Shown here: positions 47,200 to 58,767 of the stretch, one piece after another
Layout: each line of letters opens with the position of its first letter
Numbering within the stretch: position 1 is the first letter of the stretch
Assembly: GCA_024220525.1 (NCBI GenBank)
Contig: JAMYWO010000001.1
Coordinates: 285,538 to 349,537 of the forward strand
Source of the DNA: Cochliopodium minus
Taxonomy: Eukaryota > Discosea > Himatismenida > Cochliopodiidae
Direction of reading: 5' to 3'
Length of the DNA: 64,000 nucleotides
The notes under the pieces: generated by a model
Told to the model about the DNA's origin: nothing
The model's input: the letters and a program-made list of their open reading frames with translations, nothing else
Databases searched by the model: none
Translations under genes and position numbers: made by a program

Positions 47200-47276
47200 A
47201 TAAAAAAAAATAAAAAATAAAAAATAAAAAATAAAAAATAAAAAATAAAAAATAAAAAATAAAAAATAAAAAATAN
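47200..47276. repeat. (AAAAAAT)n microsatellite ending at N (contig junction)
   Basis: About ten AAAAAAT units lead into a single N at 47276. The unit equals that at 3440-3506. The minus-strand ABCA gene lacks its 5' half here, and the plus-strand gene to the right lacks its start. Confidence 0.95.
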
Positions 47277-48044
47277 TATTTCAAATTATTATCTCTTGAT
47301 GAGAATACTGTCAAATGGTCACAAGGTAAATAATTTAAACCCAAATAAGATAATATGGATTCAAAAAAAAATAATTAAAAAATTGTTCTCTTTTGAAATA
47401 TCTCAAGATGGTATTTGATTCAATTTAATGAGATCTTTTATAAAATAATTGAACTATATATAACATCATAAGGAAAAATAATTTGCATAATTATGCGAAT
47501 CACCTTACCTTACTGTATCAATTGTAAATTAGGAGATATATTTCAAATATAGATTAATGATTTTTTATAGTGGACACATTCAAAAAGAAAAAAAAATTTC
47601 CCATATGATAATCATTGAAAATTTTTAACATTTTAAAGAGATAATTGATTTATCAACCAAATATTCGAAATAGTATTGAAATACAGAATATTCATTTCAT
47701 TTAGAAATAAAATTCATTACCAACATCACATTTTAAAACTTTTTAAATTTTCCTCTTTTTCTCTTTTTGATAGAATTATACTTTGGATTCAAATTTAATG
47801 AATTGAAGAGCTGGTTCTATTCATTCGAGACTGAAGAGACGATGTATGGGATCTCCTTCTCCTCATCAAGAGATGCAAACATCTTTAAGCAGTACGTGGA
47901 GGACTGCACATCGGAGACAGATATGATAACGATAGATTACCTCAAAAAACAAATGAAAAACGATGCAATCCCACCTGGTGATTTAGTGATCTATAATGCA
48001 CCTACTTTAACACAAATTAAAGAAACAGAAATCACTAACGAAAG

Positions 48045-48075
<31 letters not shown>

Positions 48076-50567
48076 ATTTTTTATTTTATTATTTTTTGAT
48101 TCTTTATTTTTTATTTTATTATTTTTTAAATATATTTTTTGATTCATTTATTTAAATTTTTTCATGTTTTATTTTGTTTTTTATTTTTTTATTTTCAGTA
48201 TTTTTTATTTTATTATTATTTTTCTATTTTTCATTTTTTTAACTGAATATTTTTTATTTTTACAGTTACCAAATCAACAAAAGAGTCAAAGAGAGAAAGC
48301 AAGTTTTTGAAGAAAAAACAAGAAGAAGAGATAGTTCCCAAGACCCCCAAAAAACACAAAGAAGATGACAAGAAAAACAACGAGACGCCAAGAAAGGAGA
48401 AAAAAAATGAGACGCCCAGAAAACAAAAACCTGAGAAGATAAACGAAGCCAAGAAGATATTTCTCTTAATCTACCAAAATACGGATGATGAAAAAGAATT
48501 AGAAAGGCAAAATAATTTTCATCTAAATTGGCCCTCTTTGTTTTATTTTTATTTTATATTTTTTATTTTATTTATTTTTTATTTTTTATTTTTTATTTTT
48601 ATTTTTTTATTTTATATTTTTATATTTTTATATTTTTATTTATTTTCATTTTTCATTTTTCATTTTTCATTTTTCATTTTTTTATGATTTATTTTTAATA
48701 TTTTTTTATTTTTTGTAATTTTGTTTTTATTTTTTAAAAATCTTTGATTTAATTTAATAAATTTATTTAATCATTTCATTCATTTATTTTTGTTTTTTTT
48801 TTTCGAAAAGGTTTTTAATTCAACTTATTTAATAATCAATGTTTATCCTTCATTTTAATCGTTAAAAAATTTTTTTGTCAATTTAAAAAAATTTTCTACA
48901 AAAAGTTTTTGTTCATTTTTCAAAAAAAAAAAAAAAATTTCTTTCAAATTTTTATTTAAAAATTTCATTATGCCACAAAAGATACAAAGAAAAATCCAAA
49001 GAAAAATTATTGTACCAAGGATTCATACAATACAGCGAAAAAGAAACAGAAGAAGCCTTCAAACTGTTCAACGCCTACCTCAAAAAAGCCGACTCTAACG
49101 AGAAACCCTGGGTTCTAAACATCGTAGCGAGGATGTATCTCGAAGGGGAAGGAGTGGACATCAATGTCGAAAAGGCGATGAGTCTCTTCAAGGATTCTTC
49201 TAAACTTAACAACGATTTTGCTTTTCTTTTCTTGGGGAACATTCATCAGTATGGAGAGGGCAAAGTTGAGGAGGATATGGATTATGCCATTCATTTGTAT
49301 GAGAAGTCTGCTCAGCTTGGTAACAGTGAAGGTATTTATCATTTTTTTTATTTTATTTTTTATTTTTATTTTTATTTTTTATTTTTTTGGGTTTTTTTTT
49401 ATTCAAAAAATTTTTATTTTTGATTCATTTTTTTTAGTTTATTTTTTATATTTCTCTTCATTTTATTTTTTTTACTTTTATTTTTTACTTTTAATTTTCA
49501 TTTTTTATTTTTTATATTTTTATTTTTTTATTCAATATATTTTTATTTTTATTTTTATTTTTTTACTTTTATTTTTTTTACTTTTATTTTTTGTTTTTTG
49601 GTTTTTATTTTTTATATTATCATAATTTTCATTTTTTATTTTATTTTTTTAATTTGAATATTTCTTCATTTTGTTTTTGAACAGCAATGTCGAATTTGGC
49701 GCATTTTTATCTTCAAGGAGAACACGTGGAAAAGAACGAGACAAAAGGAATGGAACTCCTCATGCAATCTGCAGACGCAGGGAACGACCAAAGCATGTTC
49801 GAGTTAGGAAACATCTATCTTATGGGTGAAATCGTACCAAGAAATGAAAGATATGCTGCACATTATTACAAAAAATCTTCAAAGCTAGGAAATGTAAAGT
49901 CTATGTTAAAAATGGGTTAAATCATTTATTTTTAATATAATTTTTTTATTTTTACACTTATTTTTTCTTTTTTTTTTATCTTTTTTTGTTTTTAATATTT
50001 TATTTATAGGAGATATCATTTTGGAAAGAGCACAGAAAAAACACTCTAAAGATCCAAAGTCTTTTTTGTATTACAGAAAAGCCTTCCAATATTATGAAAA
50101 AGCTCACCAAAGTAAACAAATTAATGATAATTATTTACTATTTTATTAAATTTTATTTTTTTAATTATTTTTTAAATAATTTTTGATTTTTAAATATTTT
50201 TTAAACTAATTTTTAATTTTTGTTTTTTAAATTAATTTTAGATGGTAATGATGATGCTATGTGTCCTCTTGCTAAGATGTACGAAAATGGATGTGGAGTA
50301 AAACAAGATTACAAAATGGCAGCCCAACTTTATGAACAATCAGTCACACTTGATAATGAAAGAGCGATGTTGTATTTGGCAGAGTTATATGAAAAAGGGC
50401 TTGGTGTTCAGCAGGATTTCAAGAAGGCAATTGAACTTTGTGAACAGGCTGTTGCTAAGAATAATAAATGGGCTATGGCTATTCTGGCAGAATTTTATTT
50501 TCAGGCCAAAGGTGTTCCAAGAGACGAAAATAAAGCGTATTTGTATTGTCAAAAGGCAACTGTCTAG
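47277..50567 (+). CDS. EVH1/WH1-domain protein with Sel1-like repeats, 5'-truncated
   Basis: The first bases after the N read FKLLSLDENTVKWSQ with a donor at 47325, resembling the first strands of an EVH1 domain. One or more middle exons in 47330-47766 are unresolved. Exon 47767 gives ELYFGFKFNELKSWFYSFE and YGISFSSSRDANIFKQYVE, the EVH1 C-terminal strands and helix. A Lys-rich linker (48262-48500) repeats NETPRKEK. From 48980 four exons hold at least eight Sel1-like repeats, e.g. VARMYLEGEGVDINVEKAMS, LGNIHQYGEGKVEEDM, LAKMYENGCGVKQDYKMA, ending at 50567. EVH1 binds proline-rich ligands; Sel1 repeats are scaffolds. The acceptor phase at 48980 favours one gene, but two adjacent genes cannot be excluded. 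Confidence 0.65.
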
Positions 50568-50674
50568 AAATTTAAACCAATAAATAAAATTAAATTGAAA
50601 ATATTTCTTTTTTCTTTTTAAAAAAAATTAAAAAAAAATGTACACAAAAAAATATTTTTATTTTATTTATTTTT

Positions 50675-51739
50675 TTAAGATAGGAGCTTTGTTCCCTTCT
50701 TCAAATCTCTTTTGTTGGTCAAGAACAAAATGAAAGCGAGTATCATGAAGATCAAAGAAGAAAGGCCACAGAAAAAGGGGAAAAGATCACAACTGAACTG
50801 CTTGCCATCATCAACAACCAGCCTTACTATCCACAAAACGAAACTGAAGAAATTGAAGAAATTTATCAAAAAAATTTTATTTCCGCGTGTTTTTTTAGCG
50901 AAAGAAAAACAAGAGAAAATGTGTAATATCACTACGAACAGAACAAAAAAATTTGCAATGACGAATACTAGTGCGAAAATGAATGAGGAGTTGGTTGGTT
51001 CGCATTGACTGTCTGCCACCATCACTGTTATTCCGTAGCTGATCATGGACATGGCCAGGAGGATTTGGAAAAAGATGAAAATTCCATTTTTTTTGTTGAT
51101 CTGTTTAATTTCGAGGGAAATCTGAATTATAATTGATTGAATTAAATTTATTTAATTAAAAAATAAAAAAACTAAAAAAAAAGTTTTGTTATTACTATCA
51201 CCTCATCTATTTCTTCATTATCTCCTTTTATTGTTATATCTGTTTCATGTATTTTTATCTCCATTTCATCTCCACAAGGAGGATTATTGTTATTATTGTT
51301 ATTATGTTGGTTGGAGAGGTATTTGTTCCACACGTTCTCCATCATCATGAAATCATCCATATTCTTCGTCAATTTAGATTGCAATTCAATCAATTTCATT
51401 TCAGGATATCTTTCTATCAACTTTTTAAGATTCATAAATGCATTCTCGTAATCTGATCGCAAGACTAAATTGAAATAGAATGAATGGTAAGGAATATGAA
51501 CATATAATAAGCAAAAAAAAATAATAATGTTTTATATAAGCTTATAAAGGTTTATAAATGGTATGATGATTATGATATTCTATTTATCTTTTCATTTTAC
51601 TTGATATCTTATTGTTGATGATGTTCAATATATCTTTGGGTATGCTTTTTTCTTCCAACAATTTTTTGATCTCTCCGTTTAAATCCATATATTGCTTCTG
51701 CAATTGATTAACCTGATTGGATATGATCTCAAAAGACAT
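50675..51739 (-). CDS. helical-repeat family member 1, with C-terminal membrane region
   Basis: ATG at 51739. Exon 1 encodes a 46-residue coiled module (QLQKQYMDLNGEIKKLLEEK, IPKDILNIINNKIS). A second module contains NLKKLIERYPEMKLIELQSK and ends in the Trp motif ENVWNKY, followed by an Asn-rich link. The last exon has four hydrophobic segments (FALVFVIANFFVLFVVIL; FFSFVLWIVRLVV; CGLSSLIFMILAFILFL and an earlier ISYGITVMV), unlike its two neighbours. It shares exon layout with the genes at 51933 and 53055. The LIERYPEMK word recalls LemA-family helices, but I would not assign that family. Function unknown. Confidence 0.7.
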
Positions 51740-51932
51740 TATCTGACAAATTTTATTTTCTATATATACAAAAGATCCTTAAAAACAATTCAAATTTTTT
51801 TAATTTTTGATTTATATCTTTTTATAAAAATTCTGAAATAAAAGATTCAAAAGAAATTTCTATTTCTCTTTATAAATTTAATAAATTTAATTTAAAATAC
51901 ATTGTTCAAAGTTCAAAAAAGAGAATCAAAAT

Positions 51933-52842
51933 TCACTTGTTGAAATTTTCCCACTTTTCTTCAAGAACACAAAAACTTTTGTTCAACAATGTTACATTTT
52001 TGAGGAGAACTCCAAATTTGTCATTAGAACTCTCTTTACAAACTTCTTTTATTTCATGAGATAAATCATCTATATCAAAACTAAATACTATTGAAAAAAA
52101 AAAAAAATTGTTTCGTTGAAAAAGATCAAATTTATAAGAAATGATTTTTTAAATATAATTTTTTATTTATTAATTATTTATAATAATTTATTAATTTTAA
52201 TTAAATATCAACTAAAAATTAATTCTTTCTCTTTTACCTTTCATTTTGCTGTCAAGATATTCCATAGCCTCTTTTACAATCCTCATTCCACAATTTATGA
52301 TAGTGTTACAAGCTAAAGAAATGGAATCGTAATCCATCTGAAGAGCAGAGAAAAGAGATTCAAAATGAGAATAATCGGAGGATTTATCTTGTGATGAAAA
52401 ATTAACAACATTTCTATTGATTATCACTTTATTGTTGGGAACCCTGTTTATATTTTCGTTTTTGTTTTGATTTGTAAATGATTCCCATTCTTTCTTCAAA
52501 ATCAAGAAATTGTTAAAGATCTTCATCAATTCTAATTGTGCTTCCAAATATGCTTGATCCTGATTTCTTTCTACAAGTGATTGCAAATTGATAATGTCAT
52601 TGGAGAAGTTCGAGAGGAGATCTTCTCGTAAAATATTTATATAAATATTTGATTATTTCAGAGAAAATAAATTTTAAAGATGAAAAAATATTACGATTGA
52701 AATCACTGTTTATGATGTCCTTTATATTTTGGGTAACATTCCCTGATTGTATCAATTTTTTTACTTTAATCTCCAAAGAAGCGGATTTCTTTCTATTTTG
52801 ATCAATTTGTCTCAAAATTATTTGAAGACTTTCATTATTCAT
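51933..52842 (-). CDS. helical-repeat family member 2 (soluble)
   Basis: ATG at 52842. Exon 1: IILRQIDQNRKKSASLEIKV, KKLIQSGNVTQNIKDIINSDFN. Exon 2 (52238-52612): REDLLSNFSNDIINLQSLV, then FNNFLILKKEWESF and, after an Asn-rich stretch, LFSALQMDYDSISLACN. Exon 3: DDLSHEIKEVCKESSNDKFG ending VLEEKWENFNK. No membrane segment. Paralogue of the next gene: the LLSNF(S/H)NDIINL word, W-containing motif positions and intron positions coincide. Head-to-tail spacing to its neighbours is about 200 bp. About 240 residues; unknown function. Confidence 0.75.
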
Positions 52843-53054
52843 CTTATTATCGAAAGTATCTGAACTGAAAAAGAAATATATTTCGTTTAATTCAACTGAT
52901 ATACGAAAAAGAAGTTTTGATTACCCCCTTTTTTTTTTTTCCATCATTCAAAATTATATATCCTTTTTTAAAATTATACTATTTTCATTTGAAGGAATAC
53001 AATAAAATGGGTTTTTAATAATTTAAAAGAAATACAATCAAGATTAAACTAAAA

Positions 53055-54505
53055 TCAATTTGGCAGAATTTGTTGGAGTTTCTCCCAATTCTCTTCGAAA
53101 ATGCAGAAATACTTGTACAAGGTCATGGCGTCTTTGAGAAGATAACCATATTTTCCATCAGAATAGATTTTATAGAGCTCTTTCATCTGATGAGTAAATG
53201 TATCGATATTCAAACCAAAACCTTCAAATGATTCGAAAATTAAATAAAAAAAATTAAATTAATAAAATGTTGAGAATATTTTAAAATAAAAAATTAATTA
53301 ATTGATAATTGGTTCATCTGAGTAAAGTCAAAAAAATAATTTCTTCTTTTGTTTTACTTTGTGCTTTGGTTGTGATGGAATCAATAGCATCTTGGACGAG
53401 CTGAATTTTGGTTTTGACTACAGTGTTGTAGATGTTGTTGATGGAAATGAGATCCTGCTTGAGGGTGTTGTAAAAACACTCCAAACGAGAAAAGATAGAA
53501 GGATGATTCTCCTCATGAGTAGGAAAGTTAACAACATTACCACCTTTACCATCTTTAAAGTCCTTATCTTTGTTATTTTTGTCTTTACAATCTTTATCTT
53601 CTTTTCCTCCTCCTTCTCCTTTGGGAGGAGAGTTTACGAACTTGTCCCATTTTCCCATCAAGATCACAAAGTTGTTGTAGATGTTGAACAAGTCTTGTAA
53701 GTCCCTCTCGAGTTTTTCGCTTTGTTGCAGCTGCAACAAAGTAGACAAATTGATTATGTCATTGTGAAAATTGGAAAGAAGATCTTCAAAAACGGAAAAA
53801 AAAAAATATTTGGAATAAAAAATTTAAAAAGATGTTGTTTACTATTGAAAGATAATTGTATTATATCCTTTTCATCTTGAGGAATGTTTCCCGCTTCTAT
53901 CAATTTATTTACATTGGTCCCAAGAGATGTATATTGTTCCTTATTTCTATTTATTTGCGACTCTATCTGTTTCTCACTGTTATTGCTCACTCTACTGTTT
54001 ATAGGGATCTCTATTTTGTTTTCTGTTACCATCATCATTTCTTTATTAAGCATTATATGTCCATTCTCTAAGATTTCTTCTCTTTTTGTTACGCTTTTTT
54101 GTGTTATCAATTCTCGATTTGCATTATGAGTGTTGATATTCTCCTGATATTTCTTCCATCCCTTTTTTAAATCCAAAAATTCTCTCCAATTGGCTTGAAT
54201 CAGAGAGAATGCTTTATCATATCCACCATTTGGATAATCAATCTTTAATTTCAATACTTCATTCAGATCATCCGATAATTTCTGTTCAAAATCTTGCAAA
54301 TTGTGATTGAATATTGAATTAAAATTTAAGGGATTTTTAATATAGATCTATTAATACCCAGCAGTTTGTTATCATTATCATCTATTTCATTATTTGTAAG
54401 ATTTATTTGTTTATTTATTATATTGTTAAGATTTGTCCTGAATTCATCGAAATTCTTTATATCTTCATTCAATCTTTCCAATATTTTAGATGGGTCTTTG
54501 TTCAT
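53055..54505 (-). CDS. helical-repeat family member 3 (soluble, duplicated modules)
   Basis: ATG at 54505 (MNKDPSKILERLNEDIK). Exon 2 carries LNEVLKLKIDYPNGGYDKAF ending LKKGWKKYQEN, then a coil module SQINRNKEQYTSLGTNVNKL, IEAGNIPQDEKDII. Exon 3 has EDLLSNFHNDIINLSTLLQ, NNFVILMGKWDKF, a Lys/Asp/Gly-rich loop, and DLISINNIYNTVVKTKIQ. The final exon ends CIFEENWEKLQQILPN. Thus coil module plus Trp-ended module occurs twice, plus a terminal Trp module shared with gene 2. About 440 residues, no membrane segment. No named family recognised; the pattern suggests a helical-bundle repeat protein. Confidence 0.75.
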
Positions 54506-54748
54506 TTCAGTAAAAATGACTTCAATATTTATTTTATTTAAATTTTATGAAAAAAAAATTTATTTATTTTTGAAAAAGAGACTTTACATCTAACAATTGA
54601 AATATAATCAATTTGATTCTGTTTTGAAAAAATTGTTTTGAATTTAGATTTTATTGATTTTTTTTTTTTCAGTTAATTTTTTTTCATCGAAATTAATATT
54701 TTTTTTTTGATTTGAAAAATAGAAAGTTCAAATATTTTAATAAAAAAA

Positions 54749-57700
54749 ATGAACAGCAAAAAGATAGTAAATGAAAAGAGAAAAATTAGTGAAAACAGCA
54801 AACAACAAAGAGAGAAAAAAATAAAAATAGAAAAGGGCACAAGTAATGGAGGAAGCAGCAACAATAGTAATAGACATTCAAAATTGACAGATGAACATCT
54901 ATACACAGTATTTGAATCGAAATTATTGCATTCTAATGATCATGTTGAATATAAGCTCGATGAAGATAATTCAAGAAAACCAATCTGGGTTACAAAAAAT
55001 TGTCATTTGTTTGTAGAGACATTCTGTGTGAATTATAATACAGATGTTTATGAATTCATCATTGCCATCTCTGAACCCTTATCCAGACCCAATTTCATCC
55101 ATGAATTCAAGATCACGGACCATTCCATCTTCGCCGCTGTATCACAAGGTCTGGATAAGGAGACCATCTTGTCTGGACTTAAGAAATATTCCAAATTCCC
55201 CATCCCATTTGATGTGGAGCATTTCATATCTGATTGCGCCAAAGGATATGGTATAAATAAAAAAATATATATTTATTTTTACATCAAAATCACAACCCAT
55301 GAAAATAATTATACCTCCACAATTAAACTTTAATTAGAAATATAATATCTTTTCTTTCTATAAATATATTTCTTCAAAGATATATTTATAGAATCAAGGA
55401 TATATATTTAACCACAATCATGAAATACAATCTTATTTTTTCTCATATTCTTAAAAAATCAATTTATCCAATCAAATTATTTCTATCATGATTGAGGATC
55501 TTTAAAATGCTTTTTATCATTAATTTTTTGCATTTTTTAAAAAATTAAATTCCTGTTTAAAAAAAGATCAAATACAACTTGTTTTGAGAAACAACAAGTA
55601 CTACATTGAATCAAAGTATCCCCAGGTTATCAACAACATTCTCAGTCGAGAGTCCATAAACAAGTGGAAAATAGAAGAAGAAGAAAATGATAAAGTGAAT
55701 GAAACAAACTATGATGACGATGGTAAAAATTCTAATAAAGAATTAATTTGATTTTATTTAATGTTTTCCAATTATTTTGGAAATAAAATCCAAAATAAAT
55801 AAAGAATTAATTAAATTTATTTCCTAAAAAAAAATTTCAAAATAAACAAAAACTATTTTTGTTAAATTTTTTCAATTATTTTGTAAATGTTATTTTTTTC
55901 AATTATTTTGTAAATGTTATTTTTTTCAATTATTTTGTAAATTTCATTTTTTTTTTCAATTTCTTTTCAATTTCAATAAAATTTCTAAAATTTTATTCGT
56001 TTATTTTTGATTTTATTTCAACTTTTAAAATTTCAACTTCTTTAGACGATCTTGATACTTTGGCTACATCTTTGAATCCTTCTTTTCCTATAGACACAAA
56101 GGGTATCACCCAAATCAGAGAGTCCCTCAAAGATTTGGATTATCTCATCTTGGAGGAGTACGACTTCAAAATAGATGTCAAAAATCCTCCTTTGAAAATT
56201 GATCTCAAACCTAGTACTTCATTGAGACCTTACCAAGAAGTTTCCTTGTCCAAAATGTTTCATCAAGGAAGAGCAAGAAGTGGGATGTAAAAAAAAAATA
56301 TAATTAATTTTTTAATTAAAAAAAAAATTTTTTTTAATTAGTTTTTAAATTATTTATTTTATTTTGAAATTATTTATTAATTTTAAATTGATTTTTATTT
56401 ATTTTGTTTTTTAAAATTTTTTTAATAGAATTGTTTTGCCTTGTGGTGCTGGAAAAACTCTTGTAGGTGTCACTGCAGGTAACCAACCAAACTTTATAAT
56501 ATTGAGATTTATTTTTTAATTCTTTCTCAGCTGCAACAATCAAAAAAAGCACTCTCATTCTTTGTACTTCTGCTGAAGGTAACTTTTTTTAAAAAAATTT
56601 TTTGAATATTTTTATTTCATATTAATTATTTTAAATTAAATTTAAATTTTTAAAAAATTTTTTAAATTTATAGTTTTTAATTTGAATATCAATTATTTTA
56701 AATTTTAAATTTTTTTTGTTTTTATTTTTTTATAAAGCTGTCGAACAATGGAAGAATCAGCTCCTTAAATGGTGCGTCATTGACCCCAGCTCTATTTCCA
56801 AATTGACTTCTCAAGAAAAAGAATTATTTACAACCCCCTCAGGCAAAAACTTCCTACAAACATTTTTTTTTTCAACTTTTTGGATAAATCATTTCTAATT
56901 TTTTATTTAATTTTTTTTTAACATTATTCTTTACAAATTAAAAAAAAAAATTTGAAATTTTTTAATTTTTTTTTTGTTTTATTGTTTTGATTTTTTGATT
57001 TTTTTGATTTTTGAATTTTTTAAATTTTTTTTAAAAAAAGGTGTTGTTGTTACAACATACATGATGATGGGTAAGACAGGAAAGAGAAACACTTCGGGAG
57101 AAGAAGTGATAAGGAGAATGAAGCAAATTGATTGGGGTCTCATCATCTTCGATGAAGTGCAAGTCGCTCCCGCTGACTCCTTCATCAACATCTTGAACAT
57201 TGTTAGATGTCATTGCAAATTAGGTATAATCAAAATAAATTAATTTTTTACTTATTTTTATTTATTTTTTCATTATTTTTATTTTTTTATTTTTTATTTT
57301 TGTTGAATTTTTAACATTTTTTTATTTTTTTATTTTTTATTTATTTTTATTTTATTCATTATTTTTATTTTTCATTTTTTCTTTTTATGTTTATTATTTT
57401 AATTCTGAAATTTTTCTATTTTTTGATTTTAAATTTTATATTTTTTTTTAAACTTAGGATTGACTGCCACTCTTGTGAGGGAGGACGGAAAAGAAAGGGA
57501 TCTCAACCATTTGATAGGACCCAAAATCTATGAAGCAAATTGGATGGACCTGGCATCCAAAGGTAACCTAAATCATTTTTATTTTTGTTTTTCATTATAT
57601 TTTTCATTTTTTATATTTTATTTTTTATTTTAAAATTTTTTATTATTAATTATATTTTTTATTTTTTTTATTTTTTATTTTTATTTATTTTTTAAAAAAA

Positions 57701-58135
57701 AATTTTAATAGGATATATTGCACACATCAAATGTTCGGAGGTGTTGGTTCCAATGCACCCAGAATTTCTCAAGGTGTACTTGTCAGTAGAAACTGAAAAG
57801 AAAACATCTGACGTAAAAAGGTAAAAAAAAAATTCAATTTTAATTTTCAAAACATTTTTTTTTAAAATTTAATTATTTTAATTTAAAATTAATAAATTAT
57901 TTTTTATTTTTTAATGAATTTTTAATTTAAAATTACTTTAAATTGTTTTTTTATTTTTAAAACTTTTTCAATTATTTTTAAATTATGTTTAGTTTGAGAG
58001 ATCGTTTGTCCGTCTTGAATCCCAACAAGTTTCGTGCTTGCCAGTTTTTGGTGGACTACCACACTAAAAGAGGAGACAAAGTGCTCGTTTTCTCTGACGA
58101 TATTTACGCTCTAGAAACTTATGCAACAAAAATGG
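54749..58135 (+). CDS. ERCC3: XPB/ERCC3 TFIIH helicase, 5' part (joined to foreign 3' end)
   Basis: ATG at 54749, Lys-rich lead, then the XPB N-terminal domain: [45 protein letters not shown]. Later exons give [13 protein letters not shown], Walker [73 protein letters not shown] (RED motif intact), [32 protein letters not shown]. Motif II is DEVQ rather than the usual DEVH. The gene breaks off after [10 protein letters not shown], where helicase domain 2 (motifs IV-VI) should follow. A (TTTTTTA)n repeat and the end of ZW10 come instead. XPB opens promoter DNA and acts in nucleotide excision repair. Confidence 0.94.
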
Positions 58136-58149
58136 GTTTAAAAAATATT

Positions 58150-58220
58150 GATTTTTATTTTTTATTTTTTATTTTTTATTTTTTATTTTTTATTTTTTAT
58201 TTTTTATTTTTTATTTTTAT
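58150..58220. repeat. (TTTTTTA)n microsatellite at suspected chimeric join
   Basis: About nine TTTTTTA units between the last XPB exon and the ZW10 exon. It is the same unit, on the other strand, as at 3440-3506 and 47206-47275. Confidence 0.95.
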
Positions 58221-58298
58221 TTATTATTCAAATTTAATTTTAAATTTTTAATTTTGCATAACAATATTTTTACTGTAACTTACATTTTCTTCATTTAG

Positions 58299-58697
58299 GT
58301 AATATATTCTTATGAAAGATTGATACAAGAGATAGAAAGTATAGAAATCATATCTGCAGAGGACTGTCCTAGACTCATGAACATTTGTCAGTCTTTTCTC
58401 GACGAGTCCCGTTTGTTTAGAAAGCTCAAAGTTAAAAAGGGCGAGCTCAACAACCAATTTGATTCTAAGAAATCTAAACTTGAAAAATTTATCAAGCTTC
58501 TTGACTTGAAGATGATCAAGATCGTTGAAATGTTCATTGTTGGTGATCTCAAAGAGTTTACTTACTCTGAGCTTGTTTCTCTCATCAAGGCTTTGTTTGT
58601 CCCTTCCAACCTTAGAGATGAGCAGCTCGAAAAACTTCACTCCTACGAGAATAGAAATGATGATGACGAGGGTTTGACTGAGGAAGAATTATTTTAG
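58299..58697 (+). CDS. ZW10: ZW10/Dsl1 family protein, last exon only
   Basis: An acceptor (CATTTAG) opens an exon encoding LIQEIESIEIISAEDCPRLM, ICQSFLDESRLF, KLEKFIKLLDLKMIKIVEMF, then GDLKEFTYSELVSLIKALFV, and an acidic end at 58697. This is the C-terminal helical bundle of ZW10: the SxEDxxRL, the VPKW-equivalent helix and the F(S/T)xSExxxLI+ALF block. ZW10 acts in the kinetochore RZZ complex and in ER tethering with RINT1. Nothing before it in this window belongs to ZW10; the preceding exons are XPB. It is therefore a fragment, most likely brought next to XPB by a false join. Confidence 0.75.
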   Translation, partial: VIYSYERLIQEIESIEIISAEDCPRLMNICQSFLDESRLFRKLKVKKGELNNQFDSKKSKLEKFIKLLDLKMIKIVEMFIVGDLKEFTYSELVSLIKALFVPSNLRDEQLEKLHSYENRNDDDEGLTEEELF

Positions 58698-58767
58698 TAT
58701 ATATTAATTAAATTATTTAAAATTTATTTTTTCATTTGATGAACAAAAAAATCAATTAAAAAAAAAA

